DNA from: Rhodanobacter sp. MP7CTX1
Lineage (GTDB): Bacteria > Pseudomonadota > Gammaproteobacteria > Xanthomonadales > Rhodanobacteraceae
Assembly: GCF_014205795.1 (NCBI RefSeq)
Contig: NZ_JACHCN010000006.1
Coordinates: 62,001 to 126,000, forward strand
Length of the DNA stretch: 64,000 nucleotides
Direction of reading: 5' to 3'
Below are positions 55,952 through 63,838 of this stretch, piece after piece. A program made the translations under genes and the position numbers. The notes under the pieces were generated by a model, which saw only the letters and a program-made list of their open reading frames with translations, was not told where the DNA came from and did no database searches. Position 1 is the stretch's first letter. Each line of letters starts with the position of its first letter.

Positions 55952-56476
55952 GGTTGTCTCCTGCTTCAGTCGGGATACCAGGACCTCTCCACTCCCCTGA
56001 AACGTGTGGCCCGGGTGTGGGGCACGCCGAGGCGCCGCCCAAGGTCGGTTGGGCGGCGGTGACGGGCACAGCCAAGAGTGAGTCCCTCCGACCATGCGCG
56101 ATGATTCATCGGCAATGGAGAGGGATTTAGATTTCGTTCATCCGGCTTGACGCGCCGCGCATCAATCAATCCCGGCGGGGGCGACATGCAGTCGCTTTGC
56201 GCCACTCTGGAAAACCGGCCGCGACAGTAACTCGAGCGCGGATTGGCGGTGAGCTGCAGCCGACATCAACGCCACCTCCGGCCAGATGTGCTTGCCGGTC
56301 GACACGGCCTGCCTGCGAGTATTGGCAGCTCGATGCAAGCCGCTTTTCGATGTCAGGGTCAGCAGCCGTCATCCCGAGATGGCCGCTTGGCCGTCCGCTG
56401 CATAAGGGCCGTTCGCAGCCAAAGCCGGACGGTGCCGTACGTCAGAGCGTCTCTACATTCAACGGCGATTGCTGCC
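55952..56476. other. Intergenic region with a long array element
   Basis: About 525 bases. The right part holds element 8 (56352-56430); the left part should hold the promoter of the propeller gene. Other open frames have no start signal and no recognisable pattern. Confidence 0.4.
56352..56430. repeat. Array element 8 (long form A, diverged)
   Basis: Interior CCCGAGATGGCCGCTTGGCC and GTCCGCTGCATAAGGGCCGT corresponds to elements at 59414 and 61154. It ends AAAGCCGGAC. Lies 3' of the Sel1-like gene at 56477. Confidence 0.65.
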
Positions 56477-56875
56477 TCATTGAGCTATTCGCTTCAGTTC
56501 CCTTTGTGCGTATTCATTTCCTTCGCTCGCAGACTTCTCAAGCCAAAAAACTGCTCTAGCTTTGTTCTCACTTGAATCCGCAAGAATCATGGAGCCGTAG
56601 TTAAATTCGCCGCTGGCGTTACCATCTTCAGCGGAAATTCGAAACCAGTACTCAGCCATTTTTCTGTCCCCTCGCGCTACCAGGAAATGTACCCCCAGTT
56701 TATTCGCCGCAGCACCTGACCCTCGCAACGCGTTCGCTGAGTAGGTCGTCAATTGTGCATCGCCCAACGCCACGTCTTCCGCTCCCGTATCTGCAAACAT
56801 GGAAATGGCGTTCTGCTGCCCCCATGCATGGCTCGATATGAATACGATGAGAAACCCAAAAAAAAAGCCTTTCAT
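56477..56875 (-). CDS. Exported Sel1-like repeat protein
   Basis: 132 residues. The signal peptide MKGFFFGFLIVFISSHAWG is followed by two or three Sel1/TPR-type repeats (NKLGVHFLVARGDRKMAEYWFRISAEDGNASGEFNYGSMI, KARAVFWLEKSASEGNEYAQREL in parts). Such helical repeats mediate protein contacts in the periplasm. Start ATG 56875 gives a clean signal peptide; ATG 56908 adds 11 hydrophilic residues. It is followed by a long array element. Confidence 0.7.
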   Translation of the reverse strand: MKGFFFGFLIVFISSHAWGQQNAISMFADTGAEDVALGDAQLTTYSANALRGSGAAANKLGVHFLVARGDRKMAEYWFRISAEDGNASGEFNYGSMILADSSENKARAVFWLEKSASEGNEYAQRELKRIAQ

Positions 56876-56919
56876 ATGCAAGCGCCGATCCTTTTCGAAG
56901 AAGAACATCGTCTAGCCTT

Positions 56920-56953
56920 TAGCGTCGGCTAAGGGTCGCAAACGGACGTTAGC
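56920..56953. repeat. Array element 9 (short form)
   Basis: TAGCGTC-GGCTAAGGGTCGCAAACG-GACGTTAG, with the best-kept outer ends of the short class. Lies 3' of the gene at 56986. Confidence 0.7.
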
Positions 56954-56985
56954 TGAGTCTGATCGAACTAGCAGCAACGGTGCTA

Positions 56986-57330
56986 CTACTGTGTCAAGTA
57001 GATCCCCGTTACCTTCGCATCAGATTGTGATAGGTCTATCTCAACTCCCCCGCCAAGGGCGCCCTTTGGCAGCTTCTCGACGACGTGCCAGATTCCGTTT
57101 TGCAAACTGGCTACCATGCCCGTTTGCCATGCTTCGTCACTGCTGCCGCGTAGATCAGGGTTCATTGAAAGCCAAATCAACCGAGCGATTGAAATGGCAG
57201 CCTTCCCATCCCGAATCACCCCTTCCTTTGGTGGGCTCCAATGCGGCCAGTCATATGCAGTGGCCATACCCGGGTTCGTCAGAGCGGCGAAAAGAAGCGG
57301 TAGCGAAAAGCAGACTCTCGAAAGTTTCAT
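56986..57330 (-). CDS. Exported NTF2-fold immunity-type protein (YhhH/YbbC-like)
   Basis: 114 residues with a signal peptide (LPLLFAALTNPGMATA). The mature part matches the short NTF2-fold immunity family: AAISIARLIWLSMN, then WQTGMVASLQNGIWHVVEKLPKGALGGGVEIDLSQSDAKV. Family members are immunity proteins in polymorphic toxin loci. No toxin gene is adjacent, so this is an orphan immunity candidate. The RBS is unclear. Small minus-strand gene ended by an array element. Confidence 0.68.
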   Translation of the reverse strand: MKLSRVCFSLPLLFAALTNPGMATAYDWPHWSPPKEGVIRDGKAAISIARLIWLSMNPDLRGSSDEAWQTGMVASLQNGIWHVVEKLPKGALGGGVEIDLSQSDAKVTGIYLTQ

Positions 57331-57408
57331 GACGCTAAAGCTCCTGGCACCACAACATAGCTTTCCAACGCAAAAAGTAGAGCCATCCGAGGGCTCGTCG
57401 CGCTTCTT

Positions 57409-57441
57409 CTAACGTCTGCTACGGGTCGAAAACGGACATTA
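57409..57441. repeat. Array element 10 (short form)
   Basis: CTAACGTCTGCTACGGGTCG then AAAACGGACATTA. Lies 3' of the HEAT-repeat gene at 57465. Confidence 0.7.
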
Positions 57442-57464
57442 TGAATCGGCATCCAACTGCCCAA

Positions 57465-57923
57465 TCAAGCCAGCGCAGCCAATAATCTCTGAGCTCGGAC
57501 TCTTGCTTGAACAACAGCATTATTCGGGCTTTTACGTACGTACGCCTCATCGTCAGAAGTGGAGTTCTCGACGATGGCCGCGAGTCGGGCTCTGATCTCG
57601 GGGGAGTCATATCCGGCGTCTTGGATCGCCCAAATGGCGTCGTACCGTACCCAAGGCTCAGGGTCGGTTAGCCTCTCCGTCAGCGCATGCTCAAGGCCCG
57701 CGACTTCAAACGTCTTCGCCCGTCTGCAAGCATTTACTGCGATACGACGAACATGCATGTTCTCGTTGTTGAACAGCTCATGCACAAGTCGCGTTACAAC
57801 TTCGACACGATCTGGAAGCTCTGCAAAAGCAGACGCAATTTGCATCTCTTCTATTGGCATGATCACCGGGCGCTGACCGAGCGCTATCGACGCGTGGGCG
57901 AGAGTCTCAAAATTGATGTCCAT
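57465..57923 (-). CDS. HEAT-repeat protein
   Basis: 152 residues from MDINFETLAHASIALG. Repeating helix pairs such as NMHVRRIAVNACRRAKTFE and EPWVRYDAIWAIQDAGYDSPEIRARL are typical of HEAT/phycobilisome-lyase-like repeats. No catalytic motif. Probably a protein-binding scaffold or immunity-like factor. Start at ATG 57923 with GGAG seven bases upstream, rather than the ATG at 57941. Confidence 0.7.
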   Translation of the reverse strand: MDINFETLAHASIALGQRPVIMPIEEMQIASAFAELPDRVEVVTRLVHELFNNENMHVRRIAVNACRRAKTFEVAGLEHALTERLTDPEPWVRYDAIWAIQDAGYDSPEIRARLAAIVENSTSDDEAYVRKSPNNAVVQARVRAQRLLAALA

Positions 57924-57969
57924 CCGCTCTCCGCCTCTCAATGTCCAAATTTTTCTGATCCGTTGCAGT

Positions 57970-57993
57970 GTCCGCTCCGGGTCGAGAGCGGAC
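57970..57993. repeat. Array element 11 (short form)
   Basis: GTCCGCTC-CGGGTC-GAGAGCGGAC with near-perfect arms. Eight bases after the stop of the gene at 58001. Confidence 0.75.
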
Positions 57994-58000
57994 GGTTCGA

Positions 58001-58309
58001 TTAGCCTAACGCCCTGAGCGCCTCATCGGCGTATGGATGGCCCGCAACGAGCTCCGCTTGAATCAGTTCACGAAGGGAAATGGCTGTCGGACCAAGCATC
58101 CTGACGGTGACGAGGGCGCAGTCGACCGGCATACCTAGGCGCCGATACGGCACTCCGTATCGGTTGACCGCCGACCCGTCGAGAATTGCCCGAAGAAGCG
58201 GCACTGCTCCCTCACCATACGAGGCTAGCTCATTGGTCGCCCAGCCTCTTTTGCTCGGTGTCAGGAAGGCTTCGGGAAAGAAGTCGTTTCCGGGCTCTGC
58301 CAGGTGCAC
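58001..58309 (-). CDS. Small protein of unknown function
   Basis: 102 residues if it starts at GTG 58309, which has GGAGA nine bases upstream. The frame extends to ATG 58399, but that would place array element 12 inside the gene. The sequence contains helical text (YGEGAVPLLRAILDGSAV, ALVTVRMLGPTAISLRELIQAEL) resembling single HEAT-type repeats. I recognise no family. Confidence 0.55.
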   Translation of the reverse strand: MHLAEPGNDFFPEAFLTPSKRGWATNELASYGEGAVPLLRAILDGSAVNRYGVPYRRLGMPVDCALVTVRMLGPTAISLRELIQAELVAGHPYADEALRALG

Positions 58310-58346
58310 GTCACAGGTCTCCGTCAAAGTAGGGATGGGCGTGAAA

Positions 58347-58372
58347 GGGCTGCAATGGGTCGAAAACGGACC
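58347..58372. repeat. Array element 12 (short, diverged)
   Basis: GGCTGCAATGGGTCG then AAAACGGACC. The left arm is degenerate, but the loop GGGTCGAAAACGGAC equals that of element 10. Lies 3' of the hydrolase gene at 58402. Confidence 0.55.
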
Positions 58373-58401
58373 TCGCCGCGCAGCTCTGAAAATTTTCATC
58401 G

Positions 58402-59373
58402 CTACTTCACACCATAAAAATCGGCGGCTGCTTTAGGGGCGTCTATCGCACTAGAGGTCTGTCCAAGTAAGCGTGGAAACCGAAAAACAGGTTGGGGAAC
58501 GACATGTCCGCCACCATGCACGGCATTGAGTTCAGCGACGACCACGCCATGCTGCAACCAAGTCATGTGTTCAACCCAGGTGGGGTCGTCATGCCTGGCC
58601 GGATCCAGCCTGATTATTGTGGGTGATGAAGTGGCTCCGTCACCCTCTGCGATGACTTGCAGTGACTGAATGGCCGACTGTGACCGGCCACGGCTAGCGA
58701 AACCAAACAGCGATACCGTGCCGCCATCGAATGGATTAATTGGGTCGCTCGTTCCATCGATCACCATCATGGGCGAAGCGCGCCTACCGCTAGGACACGA
58801 CGAGTCCTCCGGCACAGGCAAGCTCACCGAGACCCCCGCGATGGCGGCGACCTCATCAGGATGCTCCAGTGCCATGCGGATCGCCATGCTCCCACCATTT
58901 GAGTAGCCGAATATGTAGACCCGCTTTGGATCAATTCCCCCCTCCTTCTTTAGATGGGCGATCAATGCCTGAAGAAAGCCAACATCGTCGACATTTTCAA
59001 GCTTTGCGGGATACGTAGCCTTCTTTCGACAGTCATTCCAGTTTTGCTTGTAGCCGTCAGGATAAAGGACAACAAATTTTCGTTCGTCGGCAAGGCGATC
59101 AAATTCATAGCCGGTCCAACGTCTCATCAAGTTGCCATCCATGAGCGAGCCGTGGAGAACGATCACCAAGGGCGATGCGGGCGGCAAATTTGATGGCGTA
59201 TACGTCAGAAAGCTTCGTTCACGGCCGCCCACATTTATCGTCTCGCGGTGTATCGATTCACTCAGCCGAGGCTCGATTGGAAGCGGGCTATAAAGGAAAT
59301 AGAAGCCTGCCGTCATGACAATCGCGATGAACACCAGCAGCATAAGTCCGCCAACGCGTAAAACCTTGCTCAT
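58402..59373 (-). CDS. Alpha/beta hydrolase, PHB-depolymerase/LpqC-like esterase
   Basis: 323 residues with an N-terminal span or uncleaved signal (LMLLVFIAIVMTAGFYFLY), so anchored facing the periplasm or secreted. Catalytic motifs: oxyanion HGS (74-76), nucleophile elbow GYSNGG with Ser158, acid Asp in IDGTSDPINPF, and His in HGGGHV. This is the esterase/PHB depolymerase family. The substrate is an ester of unknown type. Largest simple enzyme gene in the array. Confidence 0.85.
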   Translation of the reverse strand: MSKVLRVGGLMLLVFIAIVMTAGFYFLYSPLPIEPRLSESIHRETINVGGRERSFLTYTPSNLPPASPLVIVLHGSLMDGNLMRRWTGYEFDRLADERKFVVLYPDGYKQNWNDCRKKATYPAKLENVDDVGFLQALIAHLKKEGGIDPKRVYIFGYSNGGSMAIRMALEHPDEVAAIAGVSVSLPVPEDSSCPSGRRASPMMVIDGTSDPINPFDGGTVSLFGFASRGRSQSAIQSLQVIAEGDGATSSPTIIRLDPARHDDPTWVEHMTWLQHGVVVAELNAVHGGGHVVPQPVFRFPRLLGQTSSAIDAPKAAADFYGVK

Positions 59374-59413
59374 GCAAGACCTCCCTGTCCAATGTGCCTG
59401 ACTCGGACACCAT

Positions 59414-59498
59414 GTCCGCTTCGGGTGAAAACAGACTTAACCAGATTGCCGATTGGCCGTCCGCTGCGCAAGGGCCGTTCGCGGCCACAAGCAGACGA
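59414..59498. repeat. Array element 13 (long form A)
   Basis: Begins GTCCGCTTCGGGTGAAAACA and ends GCGGCCACAAGCAGACGA. Interior GATTGCCGATTGGCCGTCC is shared with the element at 61154. Lies 3' of the gene at 59547. Confidence 0.75.
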
Positions 59499-59546
59499 TC
59501 AGCACAGTAGCCCGCCTTCAACGGCTGAGCGACTTAGCTGCGGGAC

Positions 59547-59876
59547 CTACCACGGTGCCTTAAGCCAATAGAAGCAGTTAGGGCAAAAGTCGACGTCCAA
59601 AGGTGACCTTCCCTCGAAAGGACTGACTGGAGTCTGCGAGCAGTGTGGGCAGACTAGGCTGACTCTCTCGGCGACGCGAGCGACCATGAGGCTAAGAAAC
59701 AATACGAAGAACAGCGCGAATGCATAGATGTTGTGCAGGTAGATGCCGACAACTATAGATACCACCGCCACAAGGCCTATGGATGGCTGCACAAGTTTGT
59801 ATCGCTTTCTGTACGTCGCTGTCGTTTGCGCCCAAGCGGCAATTACTTGTGGATCGCTTACGGCTCGAATTGGCAT
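59547..59876 (-). CDS. Two-span membrane protein with C-terminal zinc ribbon
   Basis: 109 residues. Two adjoining hydrophobic spans (PSIGLVAVVSIVVGIYL and IYAFALFFVLFLSLMVARVA) are followed by a tail with CPHC and CPNC about 23 residues apart. The architecture matches the gene at 49761, though with the two CxxC halves exchanged in detail. Unknown function. It is ended by a long array element. Confidence 0.65.
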   Translation of the reverse strand: MPIRAVSDPQVIAAWAQTTATYRKRYKLVQPSIGLVAVVSIVVGIYLHNIYAFALFFVLFLSLMVARVAERVSLVCPHCSQTPVSPFEGRSPLDVDFCPNCFYWLKAPW

Positions 59877-59950
59877 AGGGCCTAACTACCTAACACGCGG
59901 ACCTGTCGGTTCGGTTATACGGAATATTGATCTTTGCTGCTACTCGTGAG

Positions 59951-60036
59951 GTCCGCTCTGGGTCGAAAGCCGCCCTTAGCAGCGTGCCAGCCGCTCGCCC
60001 TTCGCGCAACTTCCGCTCGCGGCCAGAAGCCGACGG
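59951..60036. repeat. Array element 14 (long form B)
   Basis: Begins GTCCGCTCTGGGTCGAAAG and ends GGCCAGAAGCCGACGG. Interior shared with elements 4 and 15. Lies 3' of the small membrane gene at 60220, separated by about 180 bases. Confidence 0.75.
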
Positions 60037-60219
60037 TAGCAGCGGCGGCCATCCGAGCAACATACCGCGCTTAGTGGCAGCATTTGAGCAAGAAAAATCC
60101 ACGCATCTGCTTACAGTCGCTTCTAACCAGCCCAACCCGACTCGAAGTTGGACCACGCCAGCGAGTGCGCACCTTGGCTAGCGACCTAAGTCGCTCGATG
60201 CAACAGACGAATGCCCTAG

Positions 60220-60414
60220 TTACTTCTTTCCCGCCCGAATGAATTTCACTAGATTGGCCAACACAAACAATTGCAAAATGCTGAGCCACAAGTAGAAAAA
60301 GTACCGCGCCTGATCGGGGACATTATAGATAGCAATAAGAGAGGCGCTCATTGCGGCCGCCGCTAAGGCTGCGCCAACTTCATTAACCACGATTGTTTTG
60401 AGAAATTTGTTCAT
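60220..60414 (-). CDS. Very small two-span membrane protein
   Basis: 64 residues, MNKFLKTIVVNEVG followed by two hydrophobic stretches (AALAAAAMSASLIAIY and FYLWLSILQLFVLANLV) and a basic end (KFIRAGKK). No family recognised. Same strand and spacing as its neighbours. Confidence 0.5.
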   Translation of the reverse strand: MNKFLKTIVVNEVGAALAAAAMSASLIAIYNVPDQARYFFYLWLSILQLFVLANLVKFIRAGKK

Positions 60415-60449
60415 TGGGACTCATCATCCGTGGTCCGGCACACCTTGAG

Positions 60450-60536
60450 GTCTGCTCAGGGTCGAAAGCCGTCCTTAGCAGCGTGCCATCCGTTCGACCT
60501 TCGCGCAACTTCCGCTCGCGGCCAAAAGCCGGCGTT
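60450..60536. repeat. Array element 15 (long form B)
   Basis: Begins GTCTGCTCAGGGTCGAAAG and ends GGCCAAAAGCCGGCGTT. Nearly the same length and interior as elements 4 and 14. Lies 3' of the gene at 60565. Confidence 0.75.
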
Positions 60537-60564
60537 TCCGCCACCGCAATCCGCATGCCAACGG

Positions 60565-61107
60565 CTACTTCGCCAGGGCACACATCGTGCCTCTAACCTT
60601 GCCCAGATCGTCAAAGTGGGACGACAGTTCCGGAAATCCACCCCCCGCCTCTAAAGGTGACGGACTGCCGATGGTATAGGTCCAGTACTGAGGGACGCGT
60701 TGTGCGAAATCGGCCGCCGGCTGTTCTGAATCAGGCTGCCCGAGGAAACTCCGTAGCTGCACTTCCGAAAGGCCAACCAGTTGATCTGTATCTTTCGGAC
60801 ATTCGAAGGTTGTCCGCGTACCGGGGGGAAGCGATCGGACGTACTTTAGTTCTGACGAAATGGCTGCGAGCAACGAATCGTGGCCTGTCCCAACCGGTCG
60901 TGTGGTCGGCGCAGCCAGCGTGAGCCGGCTTTGAGCTGCGGCATCCATTTTGCTGAGCTGCTCATTGAGCTTGTTGAGCTTGCTCTGTCGGCATTCTTTA
61001 TCGCAAGTCGGGTCAGGTGGTGTTCCCGCAAGGTCCTGACCGATCGCAAGTGAAAGCGAGAGCGCAACGAGTGCGATCGAGAAAACCTGGGGCACAAGAT
61101 TTCCCAT
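60565..61107 (-). CDS. Exported protein of unknown function
   Basis: 180 residues. The signal peptide (MGNLVPQVFSIALVALSLSLAIG) is followed by a Cys-containing segment CDKECRQSKLNKLNEQLSK with coiled-coil tendency, then a domain with LSEVQLRSFLGQPD and YWTYTIGSP, which recalls small beta-lipoproteins of the BamE/SmpA fold (weak analogy). Start ATG 61107 with AAAGGA five bases upstream, better than 61131. Confidence 0.62.
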   Translation of the reverse strand: MGNLVPQVFSIALVALSLSLAIGQDLAGTPPDPTCDKECRQSKLNKLNEQLSKMDAAAQSRLTLAAPTTRPVGTGHDSLLAAISSELKYVRSLPPGTRTTFECPKDTDQLVGLSEVQLRSFLGQPDSEQPAADFAQRVPQYWTYTIGSPSPLEAGGGFPELSSHFDDLGKVRGTMCALAK

Positions 61108-61153
61108 ACAGGTCCTTTCTCGGTAGTCCACCGACGCAATTTCGCGGTTGCCC

Positions 61154-61244
61154 TAACGTCTCTTATGGGTCGCAAGCAGCCCTCCCGAGATTGCCGATTG
61201 GCCGTCCGCTGCGCAAGGGTCGTTCGCGGCCATAAGCTGACGTT
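61154..61244. repeat. Array element 16 (long form A, best example)
   Basis: 91 bases from TAACGTC to GACGTT. The ends fold into a bipartite stem: AACGTC with GACGTT, then after a one- to two-base bulge CTTATGG with CCATAAG, enclosing a GC-rich core. This layout resembles integron attC sites. Lies 3' of the gene at 61301. Confidence 0.75.
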
Positions 61245-61300
61245 CAAGGCACTCGCTCGCCCGGCGAACGAAGGGCAAGTCTGTCGGCCAGAGCACCCTG

Positions 61301-61852
61301 TTAGCAGCCATGGGGCACCTCAACTTGGCCTGTTACACCCATTGCAACCTGCTCGACGTCGGCTGGTTCAACGGTGGCCTCACTCGAAACGTAATCTCTT
61401 GAGTCACATTCCACTGATGCCGGGTCATTGTGCAAAATGACCCTTACCGCCTTACTTAAAAAAGGCTCTCTGCCGTGGGCGAGGCGCATGGCTTCCTCCT
61501 TTCCAAACCCAGCCTCCAATGCAGCTTGCGCTGGTTCGAGTGATACGTACCTCACTGCCCCAGGGTAAAAGCCTGCGAGGACTGCCGGAAGCCGCGAGGC
61601 AGATGGCGCATCGGGGACAAACTTTGCAAAGTTGACACCATCGGCACGCTCAGGAGCGGCCATATCGAACTCAATGAACAAAGTGCCCGTTACTGTGATG
61701 TTGCCACTGAATTGCGCAGTGGAAGCCTTCTGGTCAAAAGAAGTGAGCTTCAGCGCCTTGCTGAATTTGGAAAACACAACGGATTGATCTTGAGCTAACG
61801 CTGTCATTGTCACCAGCACTGCAATAAATAGCGCAAGACGCCTCATAGCCAT
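61301..61852 (-). CDS. Exported protein of unknown function
   Basis: 183 residues. The signal peptide MAMRRLALFIAVLVTMTALA (start 61852 or ATG 61846) precedes a beta-rich mature part with FSGNITVTGTLFIEFDM and YVSLEPAQAALEAGFGKEEAMRLAHG. No known motif. The C-terminal Cys is unpaired apart from one other (VECDSRDY). Ended by element 16. Confidence 0.6.
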   Translation of the reverse strand: MAMRRLALFIAVLVTMTALAQDQSVVFSKFSKALKLTSFDQKASTAQFSGNITVTGTLFIEFDMAAPERADGVNFAKFVPDAPSASRLPAVLAGFYPGAVRYVSLEPAQAALEAGFGKEEAMRLAHGREPFLSKAVRVILHNDPASVECDSRDYVSSEATVEPADVEQVAMGVTGQVEVPHGC

Positions 61853-61894
61853 TGCCTACCTATGGACGGAAATTGATGTCCAGTTATGGAAATG

Positions 61895-61954
61895 GTCCGC
61901 TATGGGTGGTGGCCATTGGCAGCGTGCGAGCTCGCCCGCATCGGCCCAACGTTT
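61895..61954. repeat. Array element 17 (diverged long form)
   Basis: Begins GTCCGCTATGGGTGGTGG, continues CATTGGCAGCGTGCGAGC, like the B form. The right end is not clear (CCAACGTTTGCC region). Lies 3' of the protease-TPR gene at 61970. Confidence 0.55.
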
Positions 61955-61969
61955 GCCGGCGGCTGTGGA

Positions 61970-63730
61970 CTAAGGCCCCGCCGCAGTCAAGCCATACTTG
62001 ATGGCACGGCTTTCGATTTGAGGATCGAGCGTGCGGGCGGCGACCAGGTCGGCGTTGCCCGCGTCCGTCTGGCCACTGCGGATTCTCGCCAGGCCAAGGC
62101 CATAGCGCGACCACGCGGAACGCGGCCTTTGCGCGACGGCCTGTTCGTAGGCCTTGATCGACTCGGGATAGTGTCCCAGTCGCAACTCAACCAAGCCAAG
62201 ACTGTCGAGGTAGGTCGGGTTTTCGCCATCGCGCTTGATCGCCTTGCGGCAATCCTTCAGGGCATCATCAAGCATCTGATTGCTCAGGCCGCGCGCCCAA
62301 CAGCGCTCGTTGAGCGCCGAACCAAGCATGGCGTCGTCGTTATGCAGGCGAATCCAATCGTCGAGCATCGGTAACGCCGCAGTGGGTTGATCGAGTTCGA
62401 TGTAGAGGGAGGCGATGGAATGCGCCCGCGTTGAGCCCACGGGTGTCACAGCGCTGGCCGCCGCCACATCGGATGCCGCGCCCGTGTGGTCCTTGTGAGC
62501 GAAGCGAAGTTCGGCGCGCATCAGCAACGCATCGCCGTTCTTCGGGTCAAGGCTCAAGGACTTGTCCAGATCGGTGAGCGCGGCATCGGACTGTTTGTCG
62601 GCCTCATAGGCCCTCGCACGGGCGACGTAGAAAGCGGCTTGATCGGGCGCCATGCGGATCGCCTCGTCCAGATCGCCTACGGCTGCCTTCGGTTCACCGC
62701 GAGACAAGTGCGCCTGACCCAATAAAGCGTAATCGTCCGCGGTCCTGGCCGCTGGGCCGTTCTCGTCTGTAGCTGTGCCGGCGTCGGATCTGTCGCTGTC
62801 GCCCGGTGCTGTAGCGAAGGTAAAAACGCGCCCACCGTTATAGGTGAAATAGGCTTTTCTCTTGCTGTTGGCAATGAACATATGATGGGCGAGCAGAAAA
62901 TCCACGCCGAGCAACATGTCGGTTCTGTCGCCAATTCTTCCGTCAATAACCTGCATCTGACTGTGCTGGATCGTTTCCGAACCGACCGAGAACGAATCAA
63001 TATTCACCGTCCATGTCTTGACCGGCCTAGCGCCAATACCTATGCCGCTACTGCCAACCTTGACATCTGGCGCATTGAAGTCGATGCCGGCGCGCTCGGC
63101 GGCGTCACGAGTCAGTACGGTGGCAGACGCCCCCGAATCGAGCACCGCTCGCGCCTTCTTGCCATTTATCGTCACAGTGAAAAAGGTGCGTCGGTCGAAC
63201 TGGTTGTCGGCCGGTTCGATATCGGCGACGTTGTACTTGCCATCCTTTACCCAGTACGCCAGCGACTCCTTATCGCAGTGGTCCACTTTGAACAGCGTCA
63301 GTTTTCCGTGTGCAAGATCGATCTCCAGATCGGCGAAATCGAGCAGGTTGGCGCCGAGCAATCCGTTGCCGGCATCGGTACCGCCGACAATGAAGTCCAC
63401 ATTTTTGAGCGTCATATCGAGGATGCCGAATTCCTTGACGTGCGCTTGCTGGACACTCGCCGCACCTCCAATGCCACTGACGCGATAACCGAATGGCGCA
63501 GATTGCAGCTTGAGTCCAAGTGACGACGCGTTGGCACTCGACATGATGTTGAAGAAAGCCCCTGTATCGAGAATGAAGCGCGTATTGTTCCCATTGATCT
63601 TCACCATGGTTGTGGCTCGACTGCCGACCATTTCTACAGGCAACGTGCCGTAATTCTCCAAACGGCAGTCGTCCGCCCAAGCCTGGCCTGCAAGCAAGAG
63701 GCCCATGCCAAGGCAGAAAAAACGCAACAT
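61970..63730 (-). CDS. Exported tandem retropepsin-like aspartic protease with TPR repeats
   Basis: 587 residues. The signal peptide MLRFFCLGMGLLLAGQAWA is followed by two retropepsin-like domains in one chain. The first has FILDTGAF (Asp55) and flap-type GIGGAASVQ; the second has AVLDSGAS (Asp198) and GSSGIGIG. After about residue 345 come several tetratricopeptide repeats up to the C-terminus. Bacterial retropepsin-like proteins often carry one DTG per chain and dimerise; this one could form the active pair internally. Start ATG 63730 has GGGGGAG eight bases upstream; ATG 63736 is too close to it. Confidence 0.8.
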   Translation of the reverse strand: MLRFFCLGMGLLLAGQAWADDCRLENYGTLPVEMVGSRATTMVKINGNNTRFILDTGAFFNIMSSANASSLGLKLQSAPFGYRVSGIGGAASVQQAHVKEFGILDMTLKNVDFIVGGTDAGNGLLGANLLDFADLEIDLAHGKLTLFKVDHCDKESLAYWVKDGKYNVADIEPADNQFDRRTFFTVTINGKKARAVLDSGASATVLTRDAAERAGIDFNAPDVKVGSSGIGIGARPVKTWTVNIDSFSVGSETIQHSQMQVIDGRIGDRTDMLLGVDFLLAHHMFIANSKRKAYFTYNGGRVFTFATAPGDSDRSDAGTATDENGPAARTADDYALLGQAHLSRGEPKAAVGDLDEAIRMAPDQAAFYVARARAYEADKQSDAALTDLDKSLSLDPKNGDALLMRAELRFAHKDHTGAASDVAAASAVTPVGSTRAHSIASLYIELDQPTAALPMLDDWIRLHNDDAMLGSALNERCWARGLSNQMLDDALKDCRKAIKRDGENPTYLDSLGLVELRLGHYPESIKAYEQAVAQRPRSAWSRYGLGLARIRSGQTDAGNADLVAARTLDPQIESRAIKYGLTAAGP

Positions 63731-63838
63731 CCTCATCACTCCCCCATGTTTGCCATCGCTGCAGAATGTTTTTGCGACAATGAGTAGTGCAACGAACATA
63801 GCCACCCGACAAAGTTGGCGCTCATTGCTGTCTGCAAG

